From assembly GCF_005490985.1 (NCBI RefSeq), contig NZ_CP027869.1, positions 3,410,001 through 3,474,000 on the forward strand: DNA of 64,000 bases, given 5' to 3'. The position numbers and the translations under genes are program-made. Source of the DNA: Curtobacterium sp. SGAir0471. Its GTDB lineage: Bacteria; Actinomycetota; Actinomycetes; Actinomycetales; Microbacteriaceae. This document shows, in pieces, positions 8,099-16,006 of the stretch; within the stretch, counting starts at the first letter, position 1, and each line of letters begins with the position of its first letter. Under the pieces are notes generated by a model that did not search any database, had not been told where the DNA came from, and saw only the letters and a program-made list of their open reading frames with translations.

Positions 8099-11000
8099 AT
8101 GGTGCAGCAGGACGAGGACACCTCCGTCGAGGCGGTGTTCGACCGGTACGCAGATCGACCGGCCCTCCGACAGCGGGACGGCGAGGTCGTCACCGATACG
8201 AGCTTCCGGGAGCTCCGGGATCGCGCGCGGGCACTCGCGGCAGTGCTCGGCGAGACCGTGTCGCCGGGTGACCGGATCGCGGTGCTCGGCCCGCCGAGCG
8301 CCGACGTCGTGACGCTCGAGCTCGCGTGCTCGGTGCTCGGCGCGGTGAGCGTGCCGCTGCAGTCCAGCGCGCCCGTCGAGCAGCTCCGCGCGATCGTCGA
8401 CGAGACGACGCCGGTGTGGCTGGGCGTCACGGCCGACCAGACCGGGACCGCGCAGGCCGTCACCGACGTGGCCGCCGCCGAGGTGCACACCGTGCTGCTC
8501 GACACGGACGACACGGACGACACGGACGGCACGGCAGCGCTGCCGGCGCTCGCCGACCTCGTGGCGCGGGGCCGTGCCCTGCCGCAGCCGACCCCGTGGC
8601 GACCGGCACCCGACGAGGACCCGCTCGCGCTGCTGCTCTACACGTCGGGCAGCACCGGTACCCCGAAGGGCGCGATGTACACCCGGTCGATGGTCGAGCG
8701 GCTCTGGCACGCGCTCCCGCCGGACCACCCGGACGCCGTGACCGTCGGGTACGCCTACCTGCCGCTCAGCCACCTGACCGGGCGCGCGGCACTGCTCGCG
8801 ACGCTCGGCCGCGGCGGCACCGTGGCCCTCGCGACCTCGACCGACCTGTCGGCCCTGTTCGAGGACCTGCGGGTCTACGCACCGACCGAGCTCGTCCTCG
8901 TCCCCCGGATCGCGGAGATGGTCCGGCAGGAGGGCGCGCGCGAGGAGCAGCGCCGACTCGCCGCCGGAGCCGCCGGAGCCGCCGGAGCCACCGCCGCCAC
9001 CGCAGCCACCGACGCCGCGGCCGTGCGCGCACAGGTGCAGGAGGACCTCCGCACGCGCGCCTTCGGTGGACGCGTCGCGCAGGCCGTCTGCGCCAGTGCC
9101 CCGCTCACGCCCGAGCTCCGGGCGTACCTCGAGGGGTGCCTCGGCATCCCGCTGCACGACCTGTACGGCTCGACCGAGGCGGGCAGCATCCTGCGCGACG
9201 GCGTGGTGCAGCAGCCGCCGGTCACCGAGCACAAGCTCGTCGACGTCCCCGAGCTCGGGTACCGCACCACCGACCGACCGCTCCCCCGCGGTGAGCTGCT
9301 CGTGAAGAGCACCGCGGTGATCCCCGGGTACTTCCGCCGCCCGGACGTCACCGCCGCGGTGTTCGACGAGGACGGCTTCTACCGGACCGGCGACGTGATG
9401 GCGCAGACCGGCCCGGGCACGTACGAGTACCTCGACCGCCGCAACAACGTCATCAAGCTCTCGCAGGGCGAGTTCGTCGCGGTCTCGGCCCTCGAGGCGA
9501 CCTACGGCGGGACACCGGAGGTCCGGCAGATCGCCCTGCACGGGGACAGCCGGCACGCCTTCCTCGTCGCCGTCGTCGTGCCCGCCGACCCGGAGGCGAC
9601 CGAGGGCGACCTGCTCGCCGCCCTGCAGCGCACCGCCCGCGCGCACGGCCTCGCCCCCTACGAGGTGCCCCGCGCCCTCGTCGTCGAGCCGGACCCCTTC
9701 ACGGTCGACAACGGCATGCTCTCCGACGCGCGGAAGCTCCTCCGCCCACGGGTCACCGCCCGCTACGGGGACCGGTTCGCCGCGCTGTACGACGCGGTCA
9801 CCGAGCAGCAGAGCGGCACCCTCGTCGCGACCCTGCGCGAGCACGTCGGTGACGAACCGACCGTCGACACGGTCGTCCGTGCCGCCCGTGACCTGCTCGG
9901 CGCCGAGGTCAGCACGGAGTCCGCGTCGGCCGCCCGGTTCTCGGACCTCGGCGGTGACTCGCTGTCGGCGCTGACGTTCTCGGGCGTCCTCGAGGACGTC
10001 TTCGAGACCGAGGTGCCGGTCGGCGTGATCACCGACCCGACGAACGACCTCGCCGCCGTGGCCGCGTACGTCGACCGTTCGGCCGCCGACGACCGCCCGA
10101 CGGTCACCCGCGTGCACGGCGCCGACCCGACGGTGCTCCGGGCGACCGACCTCCGGGTGGACCGCCTGCTCGGCGAGGTCCCCACCCCGGTCGCACGCGC
10201 GCCCCGGGACCCGTCCGCGCCGCCCCGCACCGTCCTGCTCACCGGCGCGAACGGCTACCTCGGCCGCTTCACCGCGATGGACTGGCTGGAGCGGCTCGCA
10301 CCGGTCGGCGGCACGCTGGTGTGCGTCGTCCGCGGGTCGGACGACGCTGCTGCCCGTCGCCGGCTCGACGCCGCGTTCGCTGCCGACCCGGCGTTCGCCG
10401 CCCGGTTCGCCGAGCTCTCGGGATCGCTCGAGGTGATCGCCGGGGACGTCAGCGAGCACCTGCTCGGCCTCGACGACCCCCGGTGGCGCGAGCTCGCCGC
10501 CCGGGTGGACCTGGTCGCGCACGCCGCGGCCCTGGTGAACCACGTCCTGCCGTACACCGCGCTGTTCGGGCCGAACGTCGTCGGCACCGCCGAGGTGATC
10601 CGGCTCGCGATCGCCGCCGGGAGCGTCCCCGTCACCTTCGTGTCGAGCGTCGCGGTCGCCGGTGGGGCCCGTCCGAGCGCGACCGAGGACGTCGTCCCCG
10701 ACGCTCCCGCCGCACTCGACGAGCGGGCGGACGTCCGGACGACGATCCCCGAGTGGACGGTCGCCGACGAGTACGCGAACGGCTACGGCGCGAGCAAGTG
10801 GGCCAGCGAGGTGCTGCTCCGCGAGGCCCACGACGAGCACGGGGTCCCGGTCGCGGTCTTCCGCTCCGACATGGTCCTGGCGCACCCGCGCTGGCGCGGT
10901 CAGGTGAACCTGCCCGACGTGTTCACCCGCCTGGTCTGGAGCGTGCTCGCGACCGGGCTCGCGCCCGCGACCTTCGTGCAGCGGACCCCGGACGGCCGGG

Positions 11001-11467
11001 TGCAGCGCTCGCACTACGACGGCCTGCCCGCCGACTTCACGGCGGCGGCGATCGACGCGATCGGCGCGTCGGTGGTCGAGGGCCACCGGACGTTCAACGT
11101 CGTGAACCCGCACGACGACGGTGTCTCGCTCGACACGTTCGTCGACTGGCTGGTCGAGGACGGGCACGCGATCGAGCGCGTCGAGGACCACGCCGAGTGG
11201 GTCGACCGGTTCCGGTCGGCGCTCGAGGCGCTGCCGGACGAGGACCGCGCGCGATCCGTGCTCCCGTTGCTGCACGCGTTCGCGGTGCCCGAGGCCCCGC
11301 ACGCCGGGTCCGCGATCCCGGCCGACGCGTTCGCGGCGGCCGTGCGGGCGGTGCGCCCGCTCGGGGCACCGGCGATCCCGTCGCTCGACCACGCGCTCAT
11401 CACGAAGGTGGCGGACGACCTGACGTTCCTCGGTCTGCTCCGGCCGGCCGCGACGACCGCGCGCTGA
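8099..11467 (+). CDS. car: Carboxylic acid reductase (adenylation-PCP-reductase)
   Basis: The 1122-residue enzyme reduces carboxylic acids to aldehydes using ATP and NADPH. The order is an AMP-binding domain (LLYTSGSTGTPKG near residues 180-193), a peptidyl-carrier domain with GGDSLSA (phosphopantetheine Ser about 621), then a thioester reductase domain with TGANGYLGRF near 715 and YGASK near 896-900. It is slightly shorter than Nocardia CAR (about 1170). An Ala/Gly/Thr-rich insertion lies near residues 290-308, and a TDDTDDTD repeat near 140. A GAGGAAGGA ribosome site precedes the ATG. The phosphopantetheinyl transferase is immediately upstream. The natural substrate cannot be told from sequence. 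Confidence 0.94.
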   Translation: MVQQDEDTSVEAVFDRYADRPALRQRDGEVVTDTSFRELRDRARALAAVLGETVSPGDRIAVLGPPSADVVTLELACSVLGAVSVPLQSSAPVEQLRAIVDETTPVWLGVTADQTGTAQAVTDVAAAEVHTVLLDTDDTDDTDGTAALPALADLVARGRALPQPTPWRPAPDEDPLALLLYTSGSTGTPKGAMYTRSMVERLWHALPPDHPDAVTVGYAYLPLSHLTGRAALLATLGRGGTVALATSTDLSALFEDLRVYAPTELVLVPRIAEMVRQEGAREEQRRLAAGAAGAAGATAATAATDAAAVRAQVQEDLRTRAFGGRVAQAVCASAPLTPELRAYLEGCLGIPLHDLYGSTEAGSILRDGVVQQPPVTEHKLVDVPELGYRTTDRPLPRGELLVKSTAVIPGYFRRPDVTAAVFDEDGFYRTGDVMAQTGPGTYEYLDRRNNVIKLSQGEFVAVSALEATYGGTPEVRQIALHGDSRHAFLVAVVVPADPEATEGDLLAALQRTARAHGLAPYEVPRALVVEPDPFTVDNGMLSDARKLLRPRVTARYGDRFAALYDAVTEQQSGTLVATLREHVGDEPTVDTVVRAARDLLGAEVSTESASAARFSDLGGDSLSALTFSGVLEDVFETEVPVGVITDPTNDLAAVAAYVDRSAADDRPTVTRVHGADPTVLRATDLRVDRLLGEVPTPVARAPRDPSAPPRTVLLTGANGYLGRFTAMDWLERLAPVGGTLVCVVRGSDDAAARRRLDAAFAADPAFAARFAELSGSLEVIAGDVSEHLLGLDDPRWRELAARVDLVAHAAALVNHVLPYTALFGPNVVGTAEVIRLAIAAGSVPVTFVSSVAVAGGARPSATEDVVPDAPAALDERADVRTTIPEWTVADEYANGYGASKWASEVLLREAHDEHGVPVAVFRSDMVLAHPRWRGQVNLPDVFTRLVWSVLATGLAPATFVQRTPDGRVQRSHYDGLPADFTAAAIDAIGASVVEGHRTFNVVNPHDDGVSLDTFVDWLVEDGHAIERVEDHAEWVDRFRSALEALPDEDRARSVLPLLHAFAVPEAPHAGSAIPADAFAAAVRAVRPLGAPAIPSLDHALITKVADDLTFLGLLRPAATTAR

Positions 11468-11472
11468 CCACC

Positions 11473-11514
11473 GGACGGGAGGCGCGGCGCCGGCCGGCAC
11501 CGCGCCTCCCGTCC
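11473..11514 (+). terminator. Dispersed hairpin, subfamily A, after car
   Basis: GGACGGGAGGCGCGG (11473-11487) pairs perfectly with CCGCGCCTCCCGTCC (11500-11514), and the loop continues pairing. It lies 6 bp after the car stop. Near-identical hairpins occur at 25341, 35119 and 40784, always just 3' of a gene, so a terminator or mRNA 3'-end role is likely. No U-tract follows. Confidence 0.75.
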
Positions 11515-11610
11515 GTCACCCGGTCACGCCGAGCGCCGCTGCCGGGCCGGTCCCGACGGGCACCGGCAGGGCCTGTCTGCGCACGGTGACCTGCTGGCAG
11601 GATCGAGCGC

Positions 11611-12549
11611 GTGAAGACACTGGAGTTGCCACAGACCGACCTCACCGCGTCCGACGTCGTCGTCGGGCTCATGCGGATCAACGACATGAGCGACGAGGAC
11701 ATCCGCGAGCTGTACACCGCCTCGCGCGACGCGGGCGTCACGATGTTCGACCACGCCGCCGTGTACGGCGTCTGGCACGGGTGCGAGCAGCGCTTCGGCT
11801 CGGCCGTGACCCTGTCGTCGTCCGAGCGTGCCGCGATCCAGCTGCAGACCAAGGTCGGCATCCGCCCGACGCCGAACGGCGCGTACTTCGACTTCTCGTA
11901 CGAGCACATCATCGAGTCCGTGCACGAGTCGCTGGAGGCACTGCACACGGACTACGTCGACGTGCTGCTCCTGCACCGCCCCGACGCGCTCGTCGAGCCG
12001 GACGAGGTCGCCCGCGCGTTCGACGAGCTGCACGCCGCCGGCAAGGTGCACCACTTCGGGGTCTCGAACCACACGCCCGGTCAGGTCGAGCTCCTGAAGA
12101 AGTCCGTCCGCCAGCCGCTGGCGTTCAACCAGGTGCAGCTGAGCATCACGCACGCGAACGTCATCACGCAGGGCCTGACGGCGAACATGGCCGGTCTCGA
12201 CCAGTCGATCGACCGCGACAACGACATCCTGAACCACGCGCGCCTGCACGACGTGACGCTGCAGGCCTGGTCGCCGTTCCAGAAGGGCTTCTTCGACGGC
12301 GTCTTCCTCGGCGACCGCGAGCAGTACGCCGAGCTGAACGACGTGCTCGAGGAGCTCGCCTCGGCGCACGGGGTGACCCCGACCGGCATCGCGGTGGCGT
12401 GGATCACCCGGCACCCCGCGCACTTCCAGGTCGTCCTCGGCACGACGAACCCGCAGCGCGTCCGGGACTCGGCCGCGGGTTCGGACGTCGAGCTGTCCCG
12501 CGAGGAGTGGTACCGCGTCCTCACGGCGGCGGGGCACACCGTCCCCTGA
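11611..12549 (+). CDS. Aldo/keto reductase (YdhF-like)
   Basis: The 312-residue protein is a TIM-barrel NADPH oxidoreductase. Visible family elements are TMFDHAAVYG, LQTKVGIRP, LLLHRPDALVEPDEVARAF, HHFGVSNHTP and the cofactor-loop region VVLGTTNPQRV. The order and the FNQVQLSI segment resemble E. coli YdhF. Its substrate is unknown. It follows car but is separated by a hairpin and its own putative promoter: CAGGAT at 11598-11603 lies 7 nt before the GTG start. A link such as reducing CAR-derived aldehydes to alcohols is only a guess. Confidence 0.9.
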   Translation: MKTLELPQTDLTASDVVVGLMRINDMSDEDIRELYTASRDAGVTMFDHAAVYGVWHGCEQRFGSAVTLSSSERAAIQLQTKVGIRPTPNGAYFDFSYEHIIESVHESLEALHTDYVDVLLLHRPDALVEPDEVARAFDELHAAGKVHHFGVSNHTPGQVELLKKSVRQPLAFNQVQLSITHANVITQGLTANMAGLDQSIDRDNDILNHARLHDVTLQAWSPFQKGFFDGVFLGDREQYAELNDVLEELASAHGVTPTGIAVAWITRHPAHFQVVLGTTNPQRVRDSAAGSDVELSREEWYRVLTAAGHTVP

Positions 12550-12629
12550 CCGGGACCCGGCCGCGGGACACCGCCCCGGGCCGGGCTCACGCCTTCCGGT
12601 CCCGCCCCCCCCCCGGCGGTGCCGGACTC

Positions 12630-12689
12630 CGCACAACGGGGAGCACGTCGCGCCACGGAAGTCCGTGGTGTCACGTGCTCCCCGTTGTG
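12630..12689. terminator. Long palindrome with nested stem between convergent genes
   Basis: An 18-bp perfect inverted repeat, GCACAACGGGGAGCACGT (12630-12647) with ACGTGCTCCCCGTTGTGC (12672-12689), encloses a second 6-bp stem, CCACGG/CCGTGG, at 12652-12667. It lies about 80 bp from the stop codons of both convergent neighbours and could terminate both. The sequence is unrelated to the GACGGGAGGC hairpin family. Confidence 0.65.
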
Positions 12690-12765
12690 CTGACGCACGT
12701 CGTGCCGCCGGCTCCCAAGAGCAGATCGGGGGCTCGGCTGGGGCGGCTCGGCCCGGGCAGGGCAG

Positions 12766-12981
12766 TCAGTCGTCGGCGGTCGGGGCGCTCAGCACGCGCA
12801 CGTCGAGGGGCGAGACCCGCGACGGGTCGGCCGAAGCTCCGCCGACGACGTCGAACGAGATGCCGAGCTCGGCGGCGGTGTCCTCGTCGAGCTCGAGCCC
12901 GTCCTCGGTGGCCTGGTCCTCTGGGATGGCGCGACCCTGCGACGGGTCCCACGCGTTCGCGAACGACATGCGCACGAGCAT
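12766..12981 (-). CDS. Small acidic hypothetical protein (71 aa)
   Basis: The protein reads MLVRMSFANAWDPSQG at the N-terminus and then is strongly acidic (EDQATEDGLELDEDTAAELG). No known domain is recognised. A GGGAG sequence lies 4 nt before the ATG at 12981, which favours this start over the in-frame ATG at 12969. It may follow the 81-residue gene upstream as part of a loose cluster behind the protein kinase. Function unknown. Confidence 0.6.
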   Translation of the reverse strand: MLVRMSFANAWDPSQGRAIPEDQATEDGLELDEDTAAELGISFDVVGGASADPSRVSPLDVRVLSAPTADD

Positions 12982-13026
12982 GCCGCTCCCGGCTGGCAGC
13001 GAGGTGTCAGATGTCGACGGTGTCCG

Positions 13027-13272
13027 TCAGAGGTCGTCGGCGTGCAGCCGGTCGCCCGCCTGCGGACGGCGGAAGACCGGACCACCGCCGGCCTCGTCCT
13101 CGTCCTCGTGGGAGACCGGGGAGGTGCTCGGGTCGACCGAGTCGGGACCGACGTCGGCGCCGCGGTCCTCCTCGACCTCGCGTTCCGTCTCGGTCTGGTC
13201 GTCGTGCGCCACGCCGTCCACGGGGAGGTCGGCGCCGGGCTGCTGCGGATCGAACGGTGTGCTCATCGACAT
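13027..13272 (-). CDS. Small acidic, low-complexity hypothetical protein (81 aa)
   Basis: The predicted protein is rich in Asp, Glu and Pro and probably disordered, with a central ETEREVEEDRG segment and a C-terminus ending RLHADDL. No domain is recognised. CACGCT lies 6 nt before the ATG, a weak leaderless-promoter candidate that supports this start; an in-frame ATG follows two codons later. It lies 59 bp downstream of the kinase gene on the same strand. Function unknown. Confidence 0.6.
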   Translation of the reverse strand: MSMSTPFDPQQPGADLPVDGVAHDDQTETEREVEEDRGADVGPDSVDPSTSPVSHEDEDEAGGGPVFRRPQAGDRLHADDL

Positions 13273-13331
13273 GCACCGAGCGTGCTCCGCGCCGGTGGAC
13301 GGCAGGTGGACGCTGTCCGTCCGCCGCGCCC

Positions 13332-15062
13332 TCAGCCCCGGCCGGGGCCCTTCGCCGGTCCCTCGGTGAGGGTCCCGATCGTGGTGTCGACCGCCGTGTC
13401 CGCCGCACCGGCACCCTTGTCCTTGCCCTTGCCGCTGTTGCTTCCCGGACCGTTGCCGCTGCCGTTGGTACCCGGGCCGCCCTGGGGCGCCTCGACCGGG
13501 TTCGACGCGGGGCCGCCCGGCTGGGGCCCGACGCTCGCGTCGTCGGCGGGCTGACTCGGCTCCTGCGCGGGCTCGCTCGGCTCCTGCTCCTGGCTCGGCT
13601 CCTCGGCCGGTTCGCTCGGCTCCTGTGCGGGCTGGCTCGGCTGCTGCTCCTGACTCGGCTGCTGCTCCGGCTCTCTCGTCTGCTCGTCCGTCGACGTCGA
13701 GGGCTCGCTCGACCCGGTGGGCGCGGGCGCCGGGTCGTCCCGCCCGCCGAGGGCGAACAGCGCGACGCCGATGCCGGCCAGGACGAGGAGTCCGATGACG
13801 ACCGCAGCGATGATCCCGGCCCGTCGACGCTTCGGTTCGGCCGCGGCCGCACCACCGCGTCCGGCGGTCCCCGCCCCGCTGCCCGCGCCACGCGCCGCGG
13901 CACCACCGACGGCAGCACCACCGCCGGCAGCACCACCGCCGGCAGCGGCAGCGGTACCCGCTCCACCTGCGCCGCGCTGGGCACCGAGGACGGTCGTCGC
14001 GACGTCGTCCTGCGCCCCCGGTCGGTCGTAGGCGCGCGTCGGCGCGTCGGCGCCGCCCGCGGTCGGCATGGCTCGCGTGGCCTGGTCGCCGTCCACCGCA
14101 CCCGGCATCGCCCGGGTCGCCTGGTCGCCGTACGCCGCATCCGGGCTGCCGGCGCCGAGTGCGGCACCCGCCAGACCGGCAGCCGCGCCGGCCGCGCCAC
14201 CGGCGGCACGGGTCAGGGTCCCCGGGCCGCCGGGCAGCAGCTGCGTGGCCGGTGCCGTGCCGTCGCGTTCGAGGGCCCGGAGGCGACGGGCAGCCTCTGC
14301 CGCGGTCGGCCGCTCGGACGGGTCCTGCGCCGTCATCACGTGCAGGAGCGTCCGCCAGGCAGTGGGCAGGTGTTGGTCGATCTCCGGGCCGCGCGTGAGT
14401 CGCGCGGTCGCGGACTCCACCGCCGTCCCGGGGAACGGTCGCTCGCCGGTCAGGCACTGCAGCAGGACGAGCCCGAGGGCGTAGACGTCGGCCTGACCGG
14501 TGACCTCGCGACCGAGGACCTGCTCCGGGGAGATGTACGCGGCGGTGCCGATGACGGTGCCCGTCCCGGTCACCCGGGCGGCGTCGCGGAGCAGGGCGAT
14601 GCCGAAGTCGGCGAGCTTGACGTGCTCGCCGTCGCTCTCCAGCAGGACGTTCGCGGGCTTCACGTCACGGTGCACGATGCCCTGCGCGTGCACCGCGGCG
14701 AGCCCCTCGGCGACCTGGGCACCCATGCGTGCGGTCGTGGTCGTGTCGAGCGGCCCCTCGCGCAGCCGGGTGTCGAGGTCGCTGCCCGGGACGAGCTCCA
14801 TCACCAGGTAGGAGTCGCCGTCCTCGTCGTCCAGCGCGGCGTCGTAGAGCGTGACGAGGGACGGGCTGCGGAGTGCGGCGAGGGTGTGCATCTCGGCCTC
14901 GGCCCGGGCGCGCTCGCCGTGGTCGACGGCACCGATCCGGAAGACCTTGACGGCGACCTCGCGGCCGAGTTGCTCGTCGACCGCACGGTAGACCGAGGCC
15001 ATGCCGCCGTGTCCGAGCGTGCCGGTGACGCGGTACCTGCCGCCGAAGACCCGTTCTTCCAT
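13332..15062 (-). CDS. PknB-like Ser/Thr protein kinase, membrane anchored, no PASTA domains
   Basis: The 576-residue protein has a complete N-terminal kinase domain: glycine loop GHGGMASVY, K39, catalytic loop HRDVKPAN (D133, K135, N138) and DFG at 152-154. A linker holds two copies of GDQATRAMP, whose threonines could be phosphosites, then one transmembrane segment near 414-436. The extracellular tail is low complexity, with repeated EPSQ/EPSEPA units and a Gly/Asn/Ser-rich end, and carries no PASTA sensor. TAGGTT (15075-15070, leftward) lies 7 nt before the ATG, so the mRNA is probably leaderless; the same bases supply the PAP2 stop codon. Confidence 0.93.
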   Translation of the reverse strand: MEERVFGGRYRVTGTLGHGGMASVYRAVDEQLGREVAVKVFRIGAVDHGERARAEAEMHTLAALRSPSLVTLYDAALDDEDGDSYLVMELVPGSDLDTRLREGPLDTTTTARMGAQVAEGLAAVHAQGIVHRDVKPANVLLESDGEHVKLADFGIALLRDAARVTGTGTVIGTAAYISPEQVLGREVTGQADVYALGLVLLQCLTGERPFPGTAVESATARLTRGPEIDQHLPTAWRTLLHVMTAQDPSERPTAAEAARRLRALERDGTAPATQLLPGGPGTLTRAAGGAAGAAAGLAGAALGAGSPDAAYGDQATRAMPGAVDGDQATRAMPTAGGADAPTRAYDRPGAQDDVATTVLGAQRGAGGAGTAAAAGGGAAGGGAAVGGAAARGAGSGAGTAGRGGAAAAEPKRRRAGIIAAVVIGLLVLAGIGVALFALGGRDDPAPAPTGSSEPSTSTDEQTREPEQQPSQEQQPSQPAQEPSEPAEEPSQEQEPSEPAQEPSQPADDASVGPQPGGPASNPVEAPQGGPGTNGSGNGPGSNSGKGKDKGAGAADTAVDTTIGTLTEGPAKGPGRG

Positions 15063-15072
15063 GCGGGTGAAC

Positions 15073-15969
15073 CTACCGTGGCGACCTGACCGGGCGTGCC
15101 GGTCCCGCGCCGCGGCGGACGGGTTCGGCACCCCGGTGCAGGGCCGTCAGGTAGAGCCGGTGGGCCGTGATCACCAGGGCCAGCCAGGCCAGGCCGAGGG
15201 CCCACGCGGCGAGCACGTCCGTCGTCCAGTGGTGCCCCAGGAAGATCCGCGAGACGCCGATCGACAGCACGAAGAGCGTCCCGACGACGATCGTCCACAC
15301 GCGGGTCACCGTGCGGGACTGCCGCAGGATGAGCAGGTACACGATCGTGCCGACGACGACCGTGGCGTTCAGGGTGTGCCCGGACGGGAACGACGGCGAG
15401 TGCTCGTAGGGCGGCACCGCGTCGGACAGCGGCGGGCGGGCACGGCCGATCAGGTCCTTGCCCGCGATCGTCATGAGGAGCGAGCCGCCGCTCGCCGCCA
15501 CGAGCAGCACCAGCGGGGTCCAGGCCCGGCGCTGCACCGTGAAGCCGACGAGGAACGCGACGGCGACGATCGGCATCCCGATCGTCCCGGCGATGTCGGT
15601 CCACCACGTCACCGCCCGGTCCGCGAACGGCGAGCGCAGGGTGAGCATCCAGTCGAGCACCGGACGGTCGAGCACGGCGACGTCGTCGGACTCGCGGACG
15701 GCGTCGTACACCTCGGACGCCGCCCACGTCGCGGTCACCGCGATGCCGATGCCGACCAGGAGCATGAGCACGAGCAGCGGGAGCGCTCCGTACCGTCGGC
15801 CGAGCGCGGCCCAGGCCTCGGCGACCGCGTGCCCGACACGCGATCGCCACGAGGTGAGGTCGACCTCGCCGACGTGGCGGTCCGCGTCGACGGCGGTGCG
15901 CTCGTCCCGGTCGACCCGCGCGGCGGCAGCCGCGAGCGGGTCCGTCGGCTCCTCGTCGTCGCGCTGCAT
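15073..15969 (-). CDS. PAP2-family membrane phosphatase
   Basis: The protein carries the three phosphatidic-acid phosphatase motifs: KDLIGRARPP, PSFPSGHTLN and SRIFLGHHWTTD, in a protein with about six transmembrane segments. Such enzymes dephosphorylate lipid phosphates or undecaprenyl pyrophosphate at the outer membrane face. I place the start at ATG 15969 (298 aa), because CAGGGT lies 6 nt before it; an in-frame GTG at 15993 would add eight residues. The acidic N-terminal 70 residues are cytosolic and not conserved in the family. The stop is 10 bp from the start of the kinase gene. Confidence 0.92.
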   Translation of the reverse strand: MQRDDEEPTDPLAAAAARVDRDERTAVDADRHVGEVDLTSWRSRVGHAVAEAWAALGRRYGALPLLVLMLLVGIGIAVTATWAASEVYDAVRESDDVAVLDRPVLDWMLTLRSPFADRAVTWWTDIAGTIGMPIVAVAFLVGFTVQRRAWTPLVLLVAASGGSLLMTIAGKDLIGRARPPLSDAVPPYEHSPSFPSGHTLNATVVVGTIVYLLILRQSRTVTRVWTIVVGTLFVLSIGVSRIFLGHHWTTDVLAAWALGLAWLALVITAHRLYLTALHRGAEPVRRGAGPARPVRSPR

Positions 15970-16006
15970 CGTCCCACCCTGCCCGTCCGACACTGCGAAC
16001 GCCCGG

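Noticed and set aside
11611..12549. Aldo/keto reductase as a functional partner of carboxylic acid reductase
   Set aside because: A terminator-like hairpin and a separate promoter lie between them; proximity alone is not enough.
12605..12613. Run of nine C residues
   Set aside because: Homopolymers of this length may be sequence errors; it lies between genes and changes no frame.
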